Below are positions 33,960-43,561 of a DNA stretch of 64,000 nt, piece after piece. The notes beneath the pieces are model-generated. The model saw nothing but the letters and a program-made list of their open reading frames with translations, made no database searches and had not been told where the DNA came from. The stretch lies in assembly GCF_050113635.1 (NCBI RefSeq), contig NZ_JBNJLT010000002.1, positions 310,001 to 374,000 of the forward strand, written 5' to 3'. The number at the start of each line of letters is the position of its first letter. Within the stretch, counting starts at the first letter, position 1. Position numbers and translations under genes: made by a program. Source of the stretch: Marinimicrobium sp050113635. GTDB lineage: Bacteria; Pseudomonadota; Gammaproteobacteria; Pseudomonadales; Cellvibrionaceae.

Positions 33960-36071
33960 CTATTTATGCTCCGGTGACACTATCAACTCCCCGTTATGGG
34001 TGTCCAACGTAAAGTTCACATCCGGCTCACCCGAGCGCAGCCCGGACAGAATACGTAACACCGGGTACAAACGCTCCACCACAAGCGACTGCATCATGCG
34101 GCCGCTGTCGGTATCACTCTCAGCCAGCTGCACCGACAGCGCACGCAAGCGCTCTTCCAGCAGCGTATATTGGAAAAGCTGATTAGGCCCGATATCGGAT
34201 AACGCCAAATGCCCGGCATTCCGCACACGGTAGAAATCCACGGCCAGATCCATTCCGCTCCACTGTCCGTAATCGGAAAATAAAATGCCTCTTTGGGCCG
34301 TGTAGAGCGCCGCTCGTTCTTGGGCCTGCGTCCACGCTTCACTGTCCGTCAGCTCACGCCATTGACCCAGAGTCACTGGCGTCTCGTCACCCTCCTCTTC
34401 GGACAGGAACGACAATACCAGCCAATCCTGTCCGCGAATCGACGCCAGCACCTCGCGCAACGATTCCGGCCAATCCGCAGCCAGAAAACGTTTCTGAGTC
34501 AGCTGCCGAAGGTGAGATTCCGTAAACGCCCGATAGGAATCGGAATCCAGAATGGATTTATCCCAGGCGCTCTCGGGCGCGGCGTTCTGCAAGTACCGAT
34601 ACTCCTGCGCATAATGCTCAAAGAGTTCGTCAAAACGTGGGACCTGATCCAGAGTGACGGTTTCTACATCAATGCGATGCTCACCCTGTACGGTAAGCAC
34701 CTTGTAGCCCGGCATATACGCCGCCAGAGAGGGTGCCTGGATATTGAACAGGAAGTGACCGTCTTTCGTGCGCACAGTACCGGTATCGTTGATGTGCATA
34801 TGTCCGCCCACATGGATCTTCAATCCCGTTTGCGCGAGCACTTCGCCAACACTGGCGCTCGGTCGTCGGGCCAGTTGGTGACTGTCGGCACCAAAGAACG
34901 TTGCCATATCGTCAGACTGACCGTCATAAAATTCGGTCATGGGGTAGTGACTGAACGCGATCAATCGCTTGCCCTGACGCTCCGCACGGCGGACCACATC
35001 TTCAATCCATGCCAAGAGATGCCGTTTATGGGTAAGCACTTTATTGTATCCGGCATTACCAGCGCCGTGATAATGCTCACCGTTTAGTGGACCGAAGGTT
35101 TCCCCGTCACGCCCTTTCGGTAAGTAGACATTGGCATCAATGGCCAGTAGCCAGAGCCCCTCCACAGGCTCGACCAGATAGCTGGTATCGGGCACAGCCG
35201 CACAGTCGGTAAACTCCGGCTGCCGGAACTCTCCGCCACTGCCCTCGCGACAAATCTCGTACTGACGCTGTGAATACGCCGCCGCCTGTTTTGCCGCACG
35301 CAGCGAGTAGGGTTCTCCGGCATAATCACTAAATGGCGTTTCCCAGTACACATCGTTTGCCGAGGGCGAAAAACCAAACGCGGACAGCGCCGTCATTATC
35401 GGCTGGTAACCCAGTTCCCGCACCTCTTCCGTACAAATCGTCGGCAACGCGTACCCGGCCTCAAGCACGGTCCATTCGGAGCCATACCCCTCACATTCCT
35501 GAGCGCCCCGGCTAAAAAGCCGCTGGGGTCGACCCGACTCGCCGAGGTAGTCGGCTTTACCCGCAGCGGTGGTAAATGGCCGCGTCGGATCGTGATTACC
35601 GGGAGCGGCAAAGAAGCGCATGCCATAACGCTGCTCATAGTGTTTGAAAATTTTCGCCAATCCGCGAATATGAACGGGTTGACCATCATCACTAAAATCG
35701 CCTGGGAGGGCGACCAGCGTGATACCTCGCCGGGCGGCATCATCCAGCGCTGCCAGCAACGCAAAGTAATTTTCATTAAACAGTCGAGTGGAGTGCAGCT
35801 GCGCCTGCATGGTTCGCATCGTGGCATTGAGGCCCGTGCTTTCGCTGTGCAACCCCGCAAACGAGCCGTCCTGGAAGTCGCCGTAGATATCGTGGAAGTG
35901 GATATCAGGCATAAAAGCGATGGCGACTGGCTCGGACTCATCCACCGTCTCCTGGGGAGCGGTGCAAGCACCCAGCAGCCCCAAAAGCATCAACGAGCCA
36001 CACTTACCAACCACCTGATTTAGAAAATTCCGGATCAACGCGTTTACCTCACACCATCGTCGTAACAACAT
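33960..36071 (-). CDS. Calcineurin-like phosphoesterase lipoprotein
   Basis: A 703-residue exported metallophosphoesterase. Lipobox LLGAC at about Cys36 after a hydrophobic segment. Metallophos motifs are in order: MPDIHFHD (DxH), ALPGDFSDDG (GD), AAPGNHDP (GNHD) and HVGGHMHIND (GHxH). The C-terminal ~250 residues are helical and unassigned. Start is uncertain: ATG at 36071, or a TTG at 36038 that has GAGGT before it and gives a tighter signal peptide. It lies downstream of the receptor 36147-38948, in the same direction, but a terminator separates them. Substrate unknown; the Pho-box context suggests an organophosphate. Confidence 0.85.
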   Translation of the reverse strand: MLLRRWCEVNALIRNFLNQVVGKCGSLMLLGLLGACTAPQETVDESEPVAIAFMPDIHFHDIYGDFQDGSFAGLHSESTGLNATMRTMQAQLHSTRLFNENYFALLAALDDAARRGITLVALPGDFSDDGQPVHIRGLAKIFKHYEQRYGMRFFAAPGNHDPTRPFTTAAGKADYLGESGRPQRLFSRGAQECEGYGSEWTVLEAGYALPTICTEEVRELGYQPIMTALSAFGFSPSANDVYWETPFSDYAGEPYSLRAAKQAAAYSQRQYEICREGSGGEFRQPEFTDCAAVPDTSYLVEPVEGLWLLAIDANVYLPKGRDGETFGPLNGEHYHGAGNAGYNKVLTHKRHLLAWIEDVVRRAERQGKRLIAFSHYPMTEFYDGQSDDMATFFGADSHQLARRPSASVGEVLAQTGLKIHVGGHMHINDTGTVRTKDGHFLFNIQAPSLAAYMPGYKVLTVQGEHRIDVETVTLDQVPRFDELFEHYAQEYRYLQNAAPESAWDKSILDSDSYRAFTESHLRQLTQKRFLAADWPESLREVLASIRGQDWLVLSFLSEEEGDETPVTLGQWRELTDSEAWTQAQERAALYTAQRGILFSDYGQWSGMDLAVDFYRVRNAGHLALSDIGPNQLFQYTLLEERLRALSVQLAESDTDSGRMMQSLVVERLYPVLRILSGLRSGEPDVNFTLDTHNGELIVSPEHK

Positions 36072-36111
36072 CCCACCATACCATCACGCCCCGCTCAACA
36101 CAGAGCCCTGA

Positions 36112-36139
36112 TATAAAAAAGCGCCCCGCAGGGCGCTTT
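36112..36139 (-). terminator. Rho-independent terminator after the Pho-linked receptor
   Basis: On the minus strand AAAGCGCCC and GGGCGCTTT pair around TGCG, followed by a T-run. It would reduce, though perhaps not stop, read-through into the phosphoesterase gene. Confidence 0.8.
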
Positions 36140-36146
36140 GTCACAC

Positions 36147-38948
36147 CTAGAAGCTGGCTCGAACACCTAAACTGATGCGTCTCCCTGAAAACTCGTACAT
36201 CGTGGGGAACGCCTCGTTCATCGTATAACCCTTGGTCGCCTCGTCCGTAACGTTGATCGCATCCAGCGTCACCTTAAGGTTGTCGTTAATGCGATAACCG
36301 GCCGAGAAATCCAGCTGCCCGTAAGCGTCGCGGTACACCGGATACATGCTGTACCCGATTGACTCAACATATTCGTCTTTATAGTTGTAGGAAAGACGGG
36401 CATCAACCGTGCTGTTGTCGTAGTAGAACGTCAGGTTGTAAGTCTTATCGGCAAGCCCTTCCGGCGCGGTGGGAATACCCAGGTCAGAAGCCCCCGTCAG
36501 TGAACTGTCCAGCAACGTCAGGTTGGAGTTAACACCGAAATCCGCCAGCGTTTCGGACAGAATACCCAGCGAAAACTGCGCGACCAACTCCACCCCGGAG
36601 ACATCGTAAGAGCCTTCGGCGTTCACTTTCTGGTAGATATCGAAATCGTAGGTGCCGTCCAGGGTGCCGTCGGCATTGTACTTAATGACATCCGGCGCCT
36701 GCCCCGTCAGTTCCTCGCGAACAACGCCTTCGATTTCCTTCTCGAAATAAGAGGCCGACAGCACACCACCGCTCACCGGATACCACTCCAGACCCAACTC
36801 CCACTGGTCGGCATACGTCGGTTCGAGATCGGGGTTGCCATCAAAATACTTGAATTCACTCAGGCTGACACTGCGCTTGTAGGCGATGTCACCCAGTGCC
36901 GGACGAATCAGCGTTTGCGAAGCGGCCGCTCTGAGCATCAGGTTTTCGGCCAGGTCCACGGTCATGTTCAGGCTGGGCAGCACATCCGAGTAATCGCCCT
37001 TTTTCGATACCGGCTCTGCGGTGTAGCCCAGGCTGCCGTCGTCTGATTGAACCTGCTGATAGCCAAACGACAGCACTTCGGTATCTACCGACCGCACTCC
37101 CACATTCGCGGTGGTTGGCCACGGGCCGATATGGAAATCAAAGTCGGCCATGGCATACAGGCTGAGCACTTCTTCATCCACTTGATAGAACTCGCTTTCG
37201 GCGAAGTTCACAGCAAACCCCGGGTAACGGAATTCCGAGCGCGCGTAGCTGTTCGGCACCTGCGCCCAGGAAATGTTGCGGTCGTCTTCCGGCAAGTAAC
37301 GACCTCCCGGCACCATGTCAGTGACCACCTGCAATTCACTGTCGGTCAGAATGCGCGAACGGCTCCAGGAGGAATCGCCCTCTTCCGGCCCTTCAACACG
37401 GGTTTCACCACGGTTGCGGTCTTTGGACTTGTCGGTGTAACGAACGCCAAACTGAATTTCCGACAAAGCAGAAAACCCGGTCCACTGAGTCGGATAGGAG
37501 AAGTCCAACTGTGCCGCGTACTTGTCATCGTTGATCACTTCGTTACTGACATCGTAGTAATCAAAAATGTACGACTCCGGTGAGTTGTACATATCGATGG
37601 TATCGGAACTATCGCTCGGTATGGTTTCACCACCGGTGGCCGTGAATCGAGTGCGTGAAGGCGCGTAAGCGGTGTGTTTCAAGTTAGTGGTTTCCAGTTC
37701 CTTCTCGGCACTGGACAGCCCCAACAGGCCTTCCACTCGCCAGCCGCCAACATCCCACTCCATCGCCATACTGTATTGGCTATAGTCGGTACGGCTGTTG
37801 TTTTCCTTGCTCAGCAATTCGTGCTGAGTATCGGCATAGGAGGCGTCCGTCAGCACCACCAGCCCGTGCTCTGCCAGTGTCGTGTCGTCATAGGCGTGCA
37901 CCGTTTCAAGGGTGCTGATGCTGGACGCTGAATAAGCAGCCGCATCGTATTCGTCTTCATCGCTGTCGTAACGGCCCACCATCGCATCGAACACGAGGTT
38001 GAAACTGTTGCTCGGCTGATACTGAAGCGACGCTGTCGCGCCAAGCTTGTCCTGATCATTCAGGTAAGCGCGGTCACCCACCTTATTGATGAACACCACG
38101 CGCGATGTTTCATCACTGTCGGTACGGTCGTTAATGACCACACCGGTGTCACGTTCCAGCACAGCGGCCGCCTGGTCAGACTGAAATTGAGAATCGCCGG
38201 ATTTTTCAAGCCACCGGGACAACGGACGGAAGTCCACGCCGGAGTTGGAGTCGGTGCGGTTGGTTCGCTGGCTGCTGGCGACAGAGACCAATGCGCCCCA
38301 ATCCCCAAACGTATCGCTGGCGAGAAAGGCGAATTTCGGATCAGTCTCCTCCGAAATTGAGTTGTAGGCACCCTCGGCTGAAACAACGATCTGACGCTCA
38401 TCGTAATCAAAAGGACGGGCCGTGCGGATGTCCACAGACCCCGCAATACCACCTTCTTCATCGGCCGCCGTCGGGGACTTCTGAACGGTCACGCTTTGAA
38501 TGATTTCGGAGGCAAAGATGTCAAACTCTACATCGCGGCCACCACTGCCAGAGGCGGTCGCCAGGTCGTTAATAGACACGTGCGTAAAGTTGGTGGGCAG
38601 GCTGCGCACGTTCACGCGAGAGCCCAGGCCCTTGTTGCGCTCAATCGTGACGCCGGGAATTCGTTGCAGGGCCTCGGCCAGGTTCTGTTCCGGGAAGTCC
38701 GCAATATCGGTAGCCAGAATGGAGTCCGAGAAACCGACGTTAGAGCGTTTTAGCTCCGCTGCACTCTGCAGACTTTTGGCGTAGCTGCCCGTTACCACAA
38801 ACTCTTCAATGGCCCGGGGTTCCTCTTGAGCCACCGCCATGAGGTTTGCGGAAGCCAGCGCAACACCCACTACCGAATGTTTAATGACATTGCTCAACCG
38901 GCTTTTTTTGAAAAATACACAGTCGCGTGAACGCATCAATAACGACAT
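36147..38948 (-). CDS. TonB-dependent receptor (TonB-Xanth-Caul type)
   Basis: A 933-residue outer-membrane receptor of the large Caulobacter/Xanthomonas type. Signal peptide runs to about residue 41 (MAVAQEE); TonB box IEEFVVTGSYAKSL. Plug motifs are IADFPEQNLAEALQRIPGVT, NVRSLPTNFTHVSIND and a GGIAGSVDIRTARPF; the barrel ends with GRRISLGVRASF. Family members import sugars, vitamins and other organic ligands. GAGGT precedes the ATG. A run of three 11-bp CNGTCAC-type repeats about 86 bases upstream suggests PhoB control, so a phosphorylated ligand is plausible. Confidence 0.92.
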   Translation of the reverse strand: MSLLMRSRDCVFFKKSRLSNVIKHSVVGVALASANLMAVAQEEPRAIEEFVVTGSYAKSLQSAAELKRSNVGFSDSILATDIADFPEQNLAEALQRIPGVTIERNKGLGSRVNVRSLPTNFTHVSINDLATASGSGGRDVEFDIFASEIIQSVTVQKSPTAADEEGGIAGSVDIRTARPFDYDERQIVVSAEGAYNSISEETDPKFAFLASDTFGDWGALVSVASSQRTNRTDSNSGVDFRPLSRWLEKSGDSQFQSDQAAAVLERDTGVVINDRTDSDETSRVVFINKVGDRAYLNDQDKLGATASLQYQPSNSFNLVFDAMVGRYDSDEDEYDAAAYSASSISTLETVHAYDDTTLAEHGLVVLTDASYADTQHELLSKENNSRTDYSQYSMAMEWDVGGWRVEGLLGLSSAEKELETTNLKHTAYAPSRTRFTATGGETIPSDSSDTIDMYNSPESYIFDYYDVSNEVINDDKYAAQLDFSYPTQWTGFSALSEIQFGVRYTDKSKDRNRGETRVEGPEEGDSSWSRSRILTDSELQVVTDMVPGGRYLPEDDRNISWAQVPNSYARSEFRYPGFAVNFAESEFYQVDEEVLSLYAMADFDFHIGPWPTTANVGVRSVDTEVLSFGYQQVQSDDGSLGYTAEPVSKKGDYSDVLPSLNMTVDLAENLMLRAAASQTLIRPALGDIAYKRSVSLSEFKYFDGNPDLEPTYADQWELGLEWYPVSGGVLSASYFEKEIEGVVREELTGQAPDVIKYNADGTLDGTYDFDIYQKVNAEGSYDVSGVELVAQFSLGILSETLADFGVNSNLTLLDSSLTGASDLGIPTAPEGLADKTYNLTFYYDNSTVDARLSYNYKDEYVESIGYSMYPVYRDAYGQLDFSAGYRINDNLKVTLDAINVTDEATKGYTMNEAFPTMYEFSGRRISLGVRASF

Positions 38949-39033
38949 ACTACATACCTCAGTCTATGAACACGCGGCACCGTTGGAACAGTTCCATGGG
39001 GCGCCTTTGAAAAGTGCGCACAGACTAAAGGCT

Positions 39034-39066
39034 AATTGTGACAGCGAGGTGACGTTACTGTGACGG
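39034..39066 (-). promoter_or_regulatory. Triple Pho-box-like direct repeat
   Basis: Read on the minus strand: CCGTCACAGTA, ACGTCACCTCG, CTGTCACAATT, three consecutive 11-bp units each with a GTCAC core. This is the layout of PhoB boxes (two or more 11-bp units of CTGTCAT/C plus four bases). It lies about 86 bases before the receptor ATG. The same spacer (38949-39116) holds nothing else I can identify. Confidence 0.6.
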
Positions 39067-39116
39067 TGAAAACGACGGCAGGCGGACGCCCGCCGAAACA
39101 GGAGGTCGGGGTTGAG

Positions 39117-40136
39117 TTAGTGTTCGAACCAGTGTCGCGTTCGGTTTGCAAAGGCGACCAGCGATAACATGACGGGAACCTCTACCAGCACGCCGACCAC
39201 AGTGGCCAGCGCCGCGCCGGAGTTAAGACCAAACAGGGAAATCGCCACCGCAACCGCCAGTTCGAAGAAGTTGGACGTGCTGATCATGCAGGCCGGTGCC
39301 GCCACATTGTGCGCAAGGCGCATTTTCCGCGCCGCCATATAGGCAATGGCAAAGATGCCATAGGTTTGAATCAACAGCGGCACCGCAATCAAACCAATCA
39401 CCAAAGGCTGATCCAGAATAGTTTGCGCCTGAAAGCCGAACAGCAGCAAAACAGTTGCCAGCAAACCCATAATCGACCAGGGTTTCAGGGTCGTCAGAAA
39501 TTGCTCCAACCGGTGATGGTCGTCCCCCTTATCGAGCCATTTGCGCGTTAAAGCTCCAGCCACCAGAGGCAGCGCGACATACAGAAGCACGGATAACAAC
39601 AGCGTTTGCCACGGCACCTCAATATCGCTGACACCCAGCAAAAAAGCCGCGATGGGTGCAAAAGCGAAAATCATAATCACGTCATTCAGCGACACTTGTA
39701 CCAGAGTGTAGTTAGCATCGCCCTTGGTCAGTTGGCTCCAGATAAACACCATCGCGGTGCAGGGTGCCACTCCCAAAAGGATCATCCCGGCAATATATTC
39801 ATTGGCCGATTGAGGGTCTACCCAGGGAGCAAACAGAACCTTGAAGAAAAGCCAACCCAACCCCGCCATTGTGAACGGCTTGATCAACCAGTTGATAACC
39901 AGCGTCAATATCAGGCCTCGCGGGTTTTTCCCGACGGACTTCAAGGACGAGAAATCAACCTGAATCATCATTGGGTAAATCATGAACCAGATCAGCACGG
40001 CCACAACGAGGTTCACCCTCGCGTACTCCAGCGCGGCGATCTGGGAAAAGATCTCCGGAAAAAGGCTCCCCAGCACCAGACCACCAATAATGCCCAAGGC
40101 CACCCACATCGAAAGAAAACGTTCAAACACTCCCAT
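39117..40136 (-). CDS. acr3: Arsenite efflux transporter ACR3
   Basis: A 339-residue inner-membrane carrier with ten predicted membrane segments that expels As(III). The conserved Cys lies in GMILLGVAPCTAMVFIWSQL, with NDVIMIFAFAP and the C-terminal ISTSNFFELAVAVAISLFG being ACR3 hallmarks. It is the last gene of arsR-arsC-arsH-acr3, 25 bases after arsH. No ArsA ATPase is present, as usual for ACR3 systems. Confidence 0.95.
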   Translation of the reverse strand: MGVFERFLSMWVALGIIGGLVLGSLFPEIFSQIAALEYARVNLVVAVLIWFMIYPMMIQVDFSSLKSVGKNPRGLILTLVINWLIKPFTMAGLGWLFFKVLFAPWVDPQSANEYIAGMILLGVAPCTAMVFIWSQLTKGDANYTLVQVSLNDVIMIFAFAPIAAFLLGVSDIEVPWQTLLLSVLLYVALPLVAGALTRKWLDKGDDHHRLEQFLTTLKPWSIMGLLATVLLLFGFQAQTILDQPLVIGLIAVPLLIQTYGIFAIAYMAARKMRLAHNVAAPACMISTSNFFELAVAVAISLFGLNSGAALATVVGVLVEVPVMLSLVAFANRTRHWFEH

Positions 40137-40161
40137 CTTTATCTCCCGCCCATTTTGGCAT

Positions 40162-40881
40162 TCAAAGGGATCGTTGTTGGACCCGCTGCATTAGCTGTTC
40201 GGCACTCTCGACTCGCTCGGAGTAGCGATCCACCAGGTACTCGCTATGATCGCGAGTCAGTAACGTGAATTTCATCAGCTCTTCCATCACATCAACGATG
40301 CGGTTGTAAAAGCCGGACGGTTTCATGCGCCCGTCTTCCTCAAACTCCAGGAAGGCTTTCGCCACTGAAGACTGGTTGGGAATGGTCAACATGCGCATCC
40401 AGCGCCCGAGCACACGCAGTTGGTTCACCACATTGAACGACTGGGAGCCGCCACACACCTGCATCACCGCTAGCGTCTTACCCTGGGTCGGTCGCACGGC
40501 CCCCAGCGACAAGGGCACCCAGTCAATTTGGGCCTTCATGATGGCAGTCATGGCACCATGACGCTCGGGGGAGCACCACACCTGACCTTCGGACCAGATC
40601 ATCAACTCCCGCAGCTCCCGAACTTTCGGGTGCGTGTCTTCTTCGCTGTCCGGCAAGGGTAGCCCAGCCGGGTCGAAAACCCTGACCTCTGCCCCCATAC
40701 GCGTCAGTAGGCGAGCGCACTCTTCAATCACCAGGCGACTGTATGAGCGTTCCCGCAATGAGCCGTACAACAGCAGGAATCGCGGCTTATGCGTGGAGAG
40801 CGATGCATTAAAGGACTCCACGTCGGGCACGGAAAATTGCTCTGTGTCCAGGTTAGGCAGCGTTAAGTCGTCGATGCTCAT
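40162..40881 (-). CDS. arsH: ArsH, NADPH-dependent FMN reductase / organoarsenical oxidase
   Basis: A 239-residue flavodoxin-fold protein. FLLLYGSLRERSYSRLVIEE is the FMN phosphate loop, and EGQVWCSPERHGAMTAIMKA and MQVCGGSQSFNVVNQLRVL are typical of ArsH. Characterised ArsH proteins oxidise trivalent organoarsenicals or reduce quinones/metal. Its start overlaps the arsC stop, so translation is probably coupled. Confidence 0.93.
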   Translation of the reverse strand: MSIDDLTLPNLDTEQFSVPDVESFNASLSTHKPRFLLLYGSLRERSYSRLVIEECARLLTRMGAEVRVFDPAGLPLPDSEEDTHPKVRELRELMIWSEGQVWCSPERHGAMTAIMKAQIDWVPLSLGAVRPTQGKTLAVMQVCGGSQSFNVVNQLRVLGRWMRMLTIPNQSSVAKAFLEFEEDGRMKPSGFYNRIVDVMEELMKFTLLTRDHSEYLVDRYSERVESAEQLMQRVQQRSL

Positions 40882-41345
40882 GATTCAACTTCCAGCTTGC
40901 GTAAAGCGTCCGCCCAGTGGTCTGGTTCCGTGGAGGCGATAGCCACCAGCGTCTCCACCCGGCTCTCGATCTCGCGAATGGTCGCTCTAAAGGCCTCCGC
41001 CACCACCTCACCGGAACCCTCCAGTCGCGATGGATCTTCCAGCCCCCAATGTATCTTGATGGCGTTTCCGAACCAGACCGGGCAGGTCTCCCCGGCCGCC
41101 GAGTCGCACACGGTCACCACAACATCTGGCGCAAATGCCTCCAGCTCATCCCAGGACTGGCTCTTCAATCCGTCCGTAGAGATACCGGCCTCTGCCAGAT
41201 AACGCAACGAAAGCGGATGAACCTCTCCAGATGGCTGACTGCCCGCGCTTCTCGCGATCACCCGCCCGCCGGAGCGGTGATTGGTCACGGCTTCCGATAA
41301 AATGCTACGGCAGCGATTGTGCGTACATATATATAGAATCTTCAT
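40878..41345 (-). CDS. arsC: Arsenate reductase, low-molecular-weight phosphatase type
   Basis: A 155-residue LMW-PTP-fold arsenate reductase that converts As(V) to As(III) using thioredoxin or glutaredoxin. It has the P-loop C7-THNRC-R13 (YICTHNRCRS) and VVTVCDSAAGETCPVW with the redox Cys pair. ATG at 41345 is chosen because GGAG lies 6 bases before it; two upstream in-frame ATGs (41357, 41369) have no site. It follows arsR after 79 bases. Confidence 0.92.
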   Translation of the reverse strand: MKILYICTHNRCRSILSEAVTNHRSGGRVIARSAGSQPSGEVHPLSLRYLAEAGISTDGLKSQSWDELEAFAPDVVVTVCDSAAGETCPVWFGNAIKIHWGLEDPSRLEGSGEVVAEAFRATIREIESRVETLVAIASTEPDHWADALRKLEVES

Positions 41346-41424
41346 ACTCTGCTCCATAAACCCTGTCACCTAAACCCTGTTAACTACACCCCGTGCAATA
41401 CAATCACTCACGTGGCTCACCCGG

Positions 41425-41742
41425 TTAACAACCGTAATCGTCGAGTGTTTTCAGACACGCTTTCAAATAAGGGGCGTTACTTCTGGCGGTGGCGGAAAGC
41501 ACATCCACCGCCCACTGAGGCAACGACGGTGCCAGCCGGTAATACATCCACTTCCCGCGACGCTCCGCTTCCAAAAGCTCGCATTGCCGCAGAGCCGCGA
41601 GATGCCGGGACACTTTGGGCTGGCTCAACTGCAACGCTGCCTGTAACTCACACACACACAGCTCCTGCTTCAGATTGATCAGTAACAGCGCTTTCAAACG
41701 GGTGTCGTCCGCCAGGCATTTAAAAAAGGTCAATGGCGACAT
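41425..41742 (-). CDS. arsR: ArsR-family repressor
   Basis: A 105-residue winged-helix repressor that leaves DNA when it binds As(III). The metal site ELCVCEL (Cys-Val-Cys in the DNA-binding helix region) and the recognition helix LSQPKVSRHLAAL are clear. The ATG at 41742 has GGGGAGGT before it, better than the ATG at 41760. It heads the ars operon and is preceded by a palindrome likely to be its operator. Confidence 0.95.
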   Translation of the reverse strand: MSPLTFFKCLADDTRLKALLLINLKQELCVCELQAALQLSQPKVSRHLAALRQCELLEAERRGKWMYYRLAPSLPQWAVDVLSATARSNAPYLKACLKTLDDYGC

Positions 41743-41757
41743 TTGTACCTCCCCAAA

Positions 41758-41793
41758 CATATGGTTTTCAATATATATGAAAATTCGAATATG
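41758..41793. promoter_or_regulatory. Likely ArsR operator
   Basis: The palindrome TTCAATATATATGAA (41767-41781) is nested in a wider CATATG...CGAATATG inverted repeat, just upstream of arsR. It matches the AT-rich CATATG/TTC-TGAA style of known ArsR sites. The remaining bases to 42067 contain no supported gene. Confidence 0.6.
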
Positions 41794-42067
41794 TCAAATA
41801 TCACCACCTGCCTCCCCACCTGGCATGCCTACGCCTCCCGCCATTCGAGCGAACCCCGCCCCCCCCCCCAACTTGTACACCGCTCGCCGAGCCGGTATCA
41901 TGCCAGCCTTTTCCAAGCGGCATACCGGCTACCCATTGTGTTGATAACTCCACCCTAAGCATTTCCCTCTCTGGCTTCCCAAGCCTCTTATGCAGTGACG
42001 CCCGTCACCGCAGGACGACCTGAATTCGGTCACCCCATTCGTTTATCTACAGATCAAGAGATATCTC

Positions 42068-43561
42068 ATGTTGTTACACTCAACCAAGCAAGACTGGTTG
42101 GGCAACATTCGCGGCGACTTGCTCGCCGGCGTTGTCGTTGCTCTGGCCCTCATTCCCGAAGCCATCGCATTTTCCCTTATCGCGGAAGTGGACCCAAGGG
42201 TCGGCCTGTACGCTTCCTTCTGTATCGCGACAATCATTGCTTTTGTCGGCGGGCGTCCAGGCATGATTTCGGCCGCTACGGGCGCCATGGCCCTGCTCAT
42301 GGTGACCCTTGTCAAAGAACATGGCCTTCAGTATCTGCTGGCCGCCACGCTGTTGACCGGGGTACTGCAAATCATTGCGGGCTACCTCAAGCTCGGGGCG
42401 CTTATGTCGTTTGTGTCGCGGTCCGTGGTCACCGGGTTCGTCAACGCATTGGCCATTTTGATTTTTATCGCCCAGCTGCCAGAGTTGACCGGCGTCACCT
42501 GGCATATGTACGCCATGACCGCCGCCGGGCTGGGTATTATTTACCTGTTTCCCTATCTGCCAACAGTCGGACGGGTGATCCCGTCACCCCTGGTGTGCAT
42601 TCTGTCGCTCACCGCCGTAGCGGTCGCACTCGGGCTGGAAATTCCCACTGTGGGCGACAAAGGCGACCTGCCCGATACCCTGCCGATCTTCCTCTGGCCG
42701 GACGTGCCGTGGAGTTTCGAAACACTGGCCATTATTTTCCCCTACTCCGCCGCACTGGCCGTGGTCGGCTTGTTGGAATCCTTAATGACGTCAACGATTG
42801 TCGATGAGCTTACCGATACCGACAGCGACAAAAACCGGGAGTGCAAGGGGCAAGGCATTGCCAATATCGGCTCGGGCCTGCTCGGCGGCATGGCCGGCTG
42901 CGCCATGATTGGCCAGTCAATCATTAACGTAAAATCCGGCGGGCGCGGGCGTTTGTCCACCTTGTGCGCAGGCCTGTTTCTATTGATTCTGGTGGTGTTT
43001 CTTTCCGATTGGATTAAACTGATTCCCATGGCAGCGTTGGTCGCCGTAATGATCATGGTCTCCATTGGCACGTTTAACTGGGACTCCGTTCGCAACCTGC
43101 AGTCTCATCCGCTGTCTTATAACATCAGTATGCTGGCAACGGTGGTAGTGACCGTCTCCACCCATAACCTGGCACTGGGCGTTTTCGTGGGAGTTTTGCT
43201 CGCCGCGCTGTTCTTCGCCAACAAAGTGAGCCACTTCATGTATGTTGACAGCGAACTGAGCGACGATGGAAACACCCGTACCTATAACGTTATGGGTCAG
43301 GTGTTTTTCAACTCGGCGGACAAATTCAGCCAGAGTTTCGACTTCAGGGAAGCCGTCGATAACGTGGTGATCGATTTGCACCGGGCGCACTTCTGGGATG
43401 TCTCGGCGGTGAACGCCCTCGATAAGGTGGTGATCAAGCTCCGGCGGGAGGGGGCCAACGTCACATTGATTGGACTCAATAACGCCAGCGAAACCATCGT
43501 CGACCGGTTTGGTGTTCATGACAAGCCCGAAGCAATCAACAAGATCATGGGAGGCCACTAA
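42068..43561 (+). CDS. SulP-family anion transporter with STAS domain
   Basis: A 497-residue inner-membrane transporter. The N-terminal signature DLLAGVVVALALIPEAIAFS and VDPRVGLYASF begin the SulP core of about 10-14 helices; a C-terminal STAS domain starts near residue 400 (VIDLHRAHFWDVSAVNALDK). SulP proteins carry sulfate, bicarbonate or other anions with Na+ or H+. It ends one base before the next gene, a universal stress protein (TAATGACA), so the pair is co-translated. Which anion is moved cannot be told. Confidence 0.92.
   Translation: MLLHSTKQDWLGNIRGDLLAGVVVALALIPEAIAFSLIAEVDPRVGLYASFCIATIIAFVGGRPGMISAATGAMALLMVTLVKEHGLQYLLAATLLTGVLQIIAGYLKLGALMSFVSRSVVTGFVNALAILIFIAQLPELTGVTWHMYAMTAAGLGIIYLFPYLPTVGRVIPSPLVCILSLTAVAVALGLEIPTVGDKGDLPDTLPIFLWPDVPWSFETLAIIFPYSAALAVVGLLESLMTSTIVDELTDTDSDKNRECKGQGIANIGSGLLGGMAGCAMIGQSIINVKSGGRGRLSTLCAGLFLLILVVFLSDWIKLIPMAALVAVMIMVSIGTFNWDSVRNLQSHPLSYNISMLATVVVTVSTHNLALGVFVGVLLAALFFANKVSHFMYVDSELSDDGNTRTYNVMGQVFFNSADKFSQSFDFREAVDNVVIDLHRAHFWDVSAVNALDKVVIKLRREGANVTLIGLNNASETIVDRFGVHDKPEAINKIMGGH

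Noticed and set aside
41743..41958. Short plus-strand frame across the arsR-SulP spacer
   Set aside because: Overlaps the ArsR operator region, has no ribosome site, and Pro/Arg-rich translation looks random.
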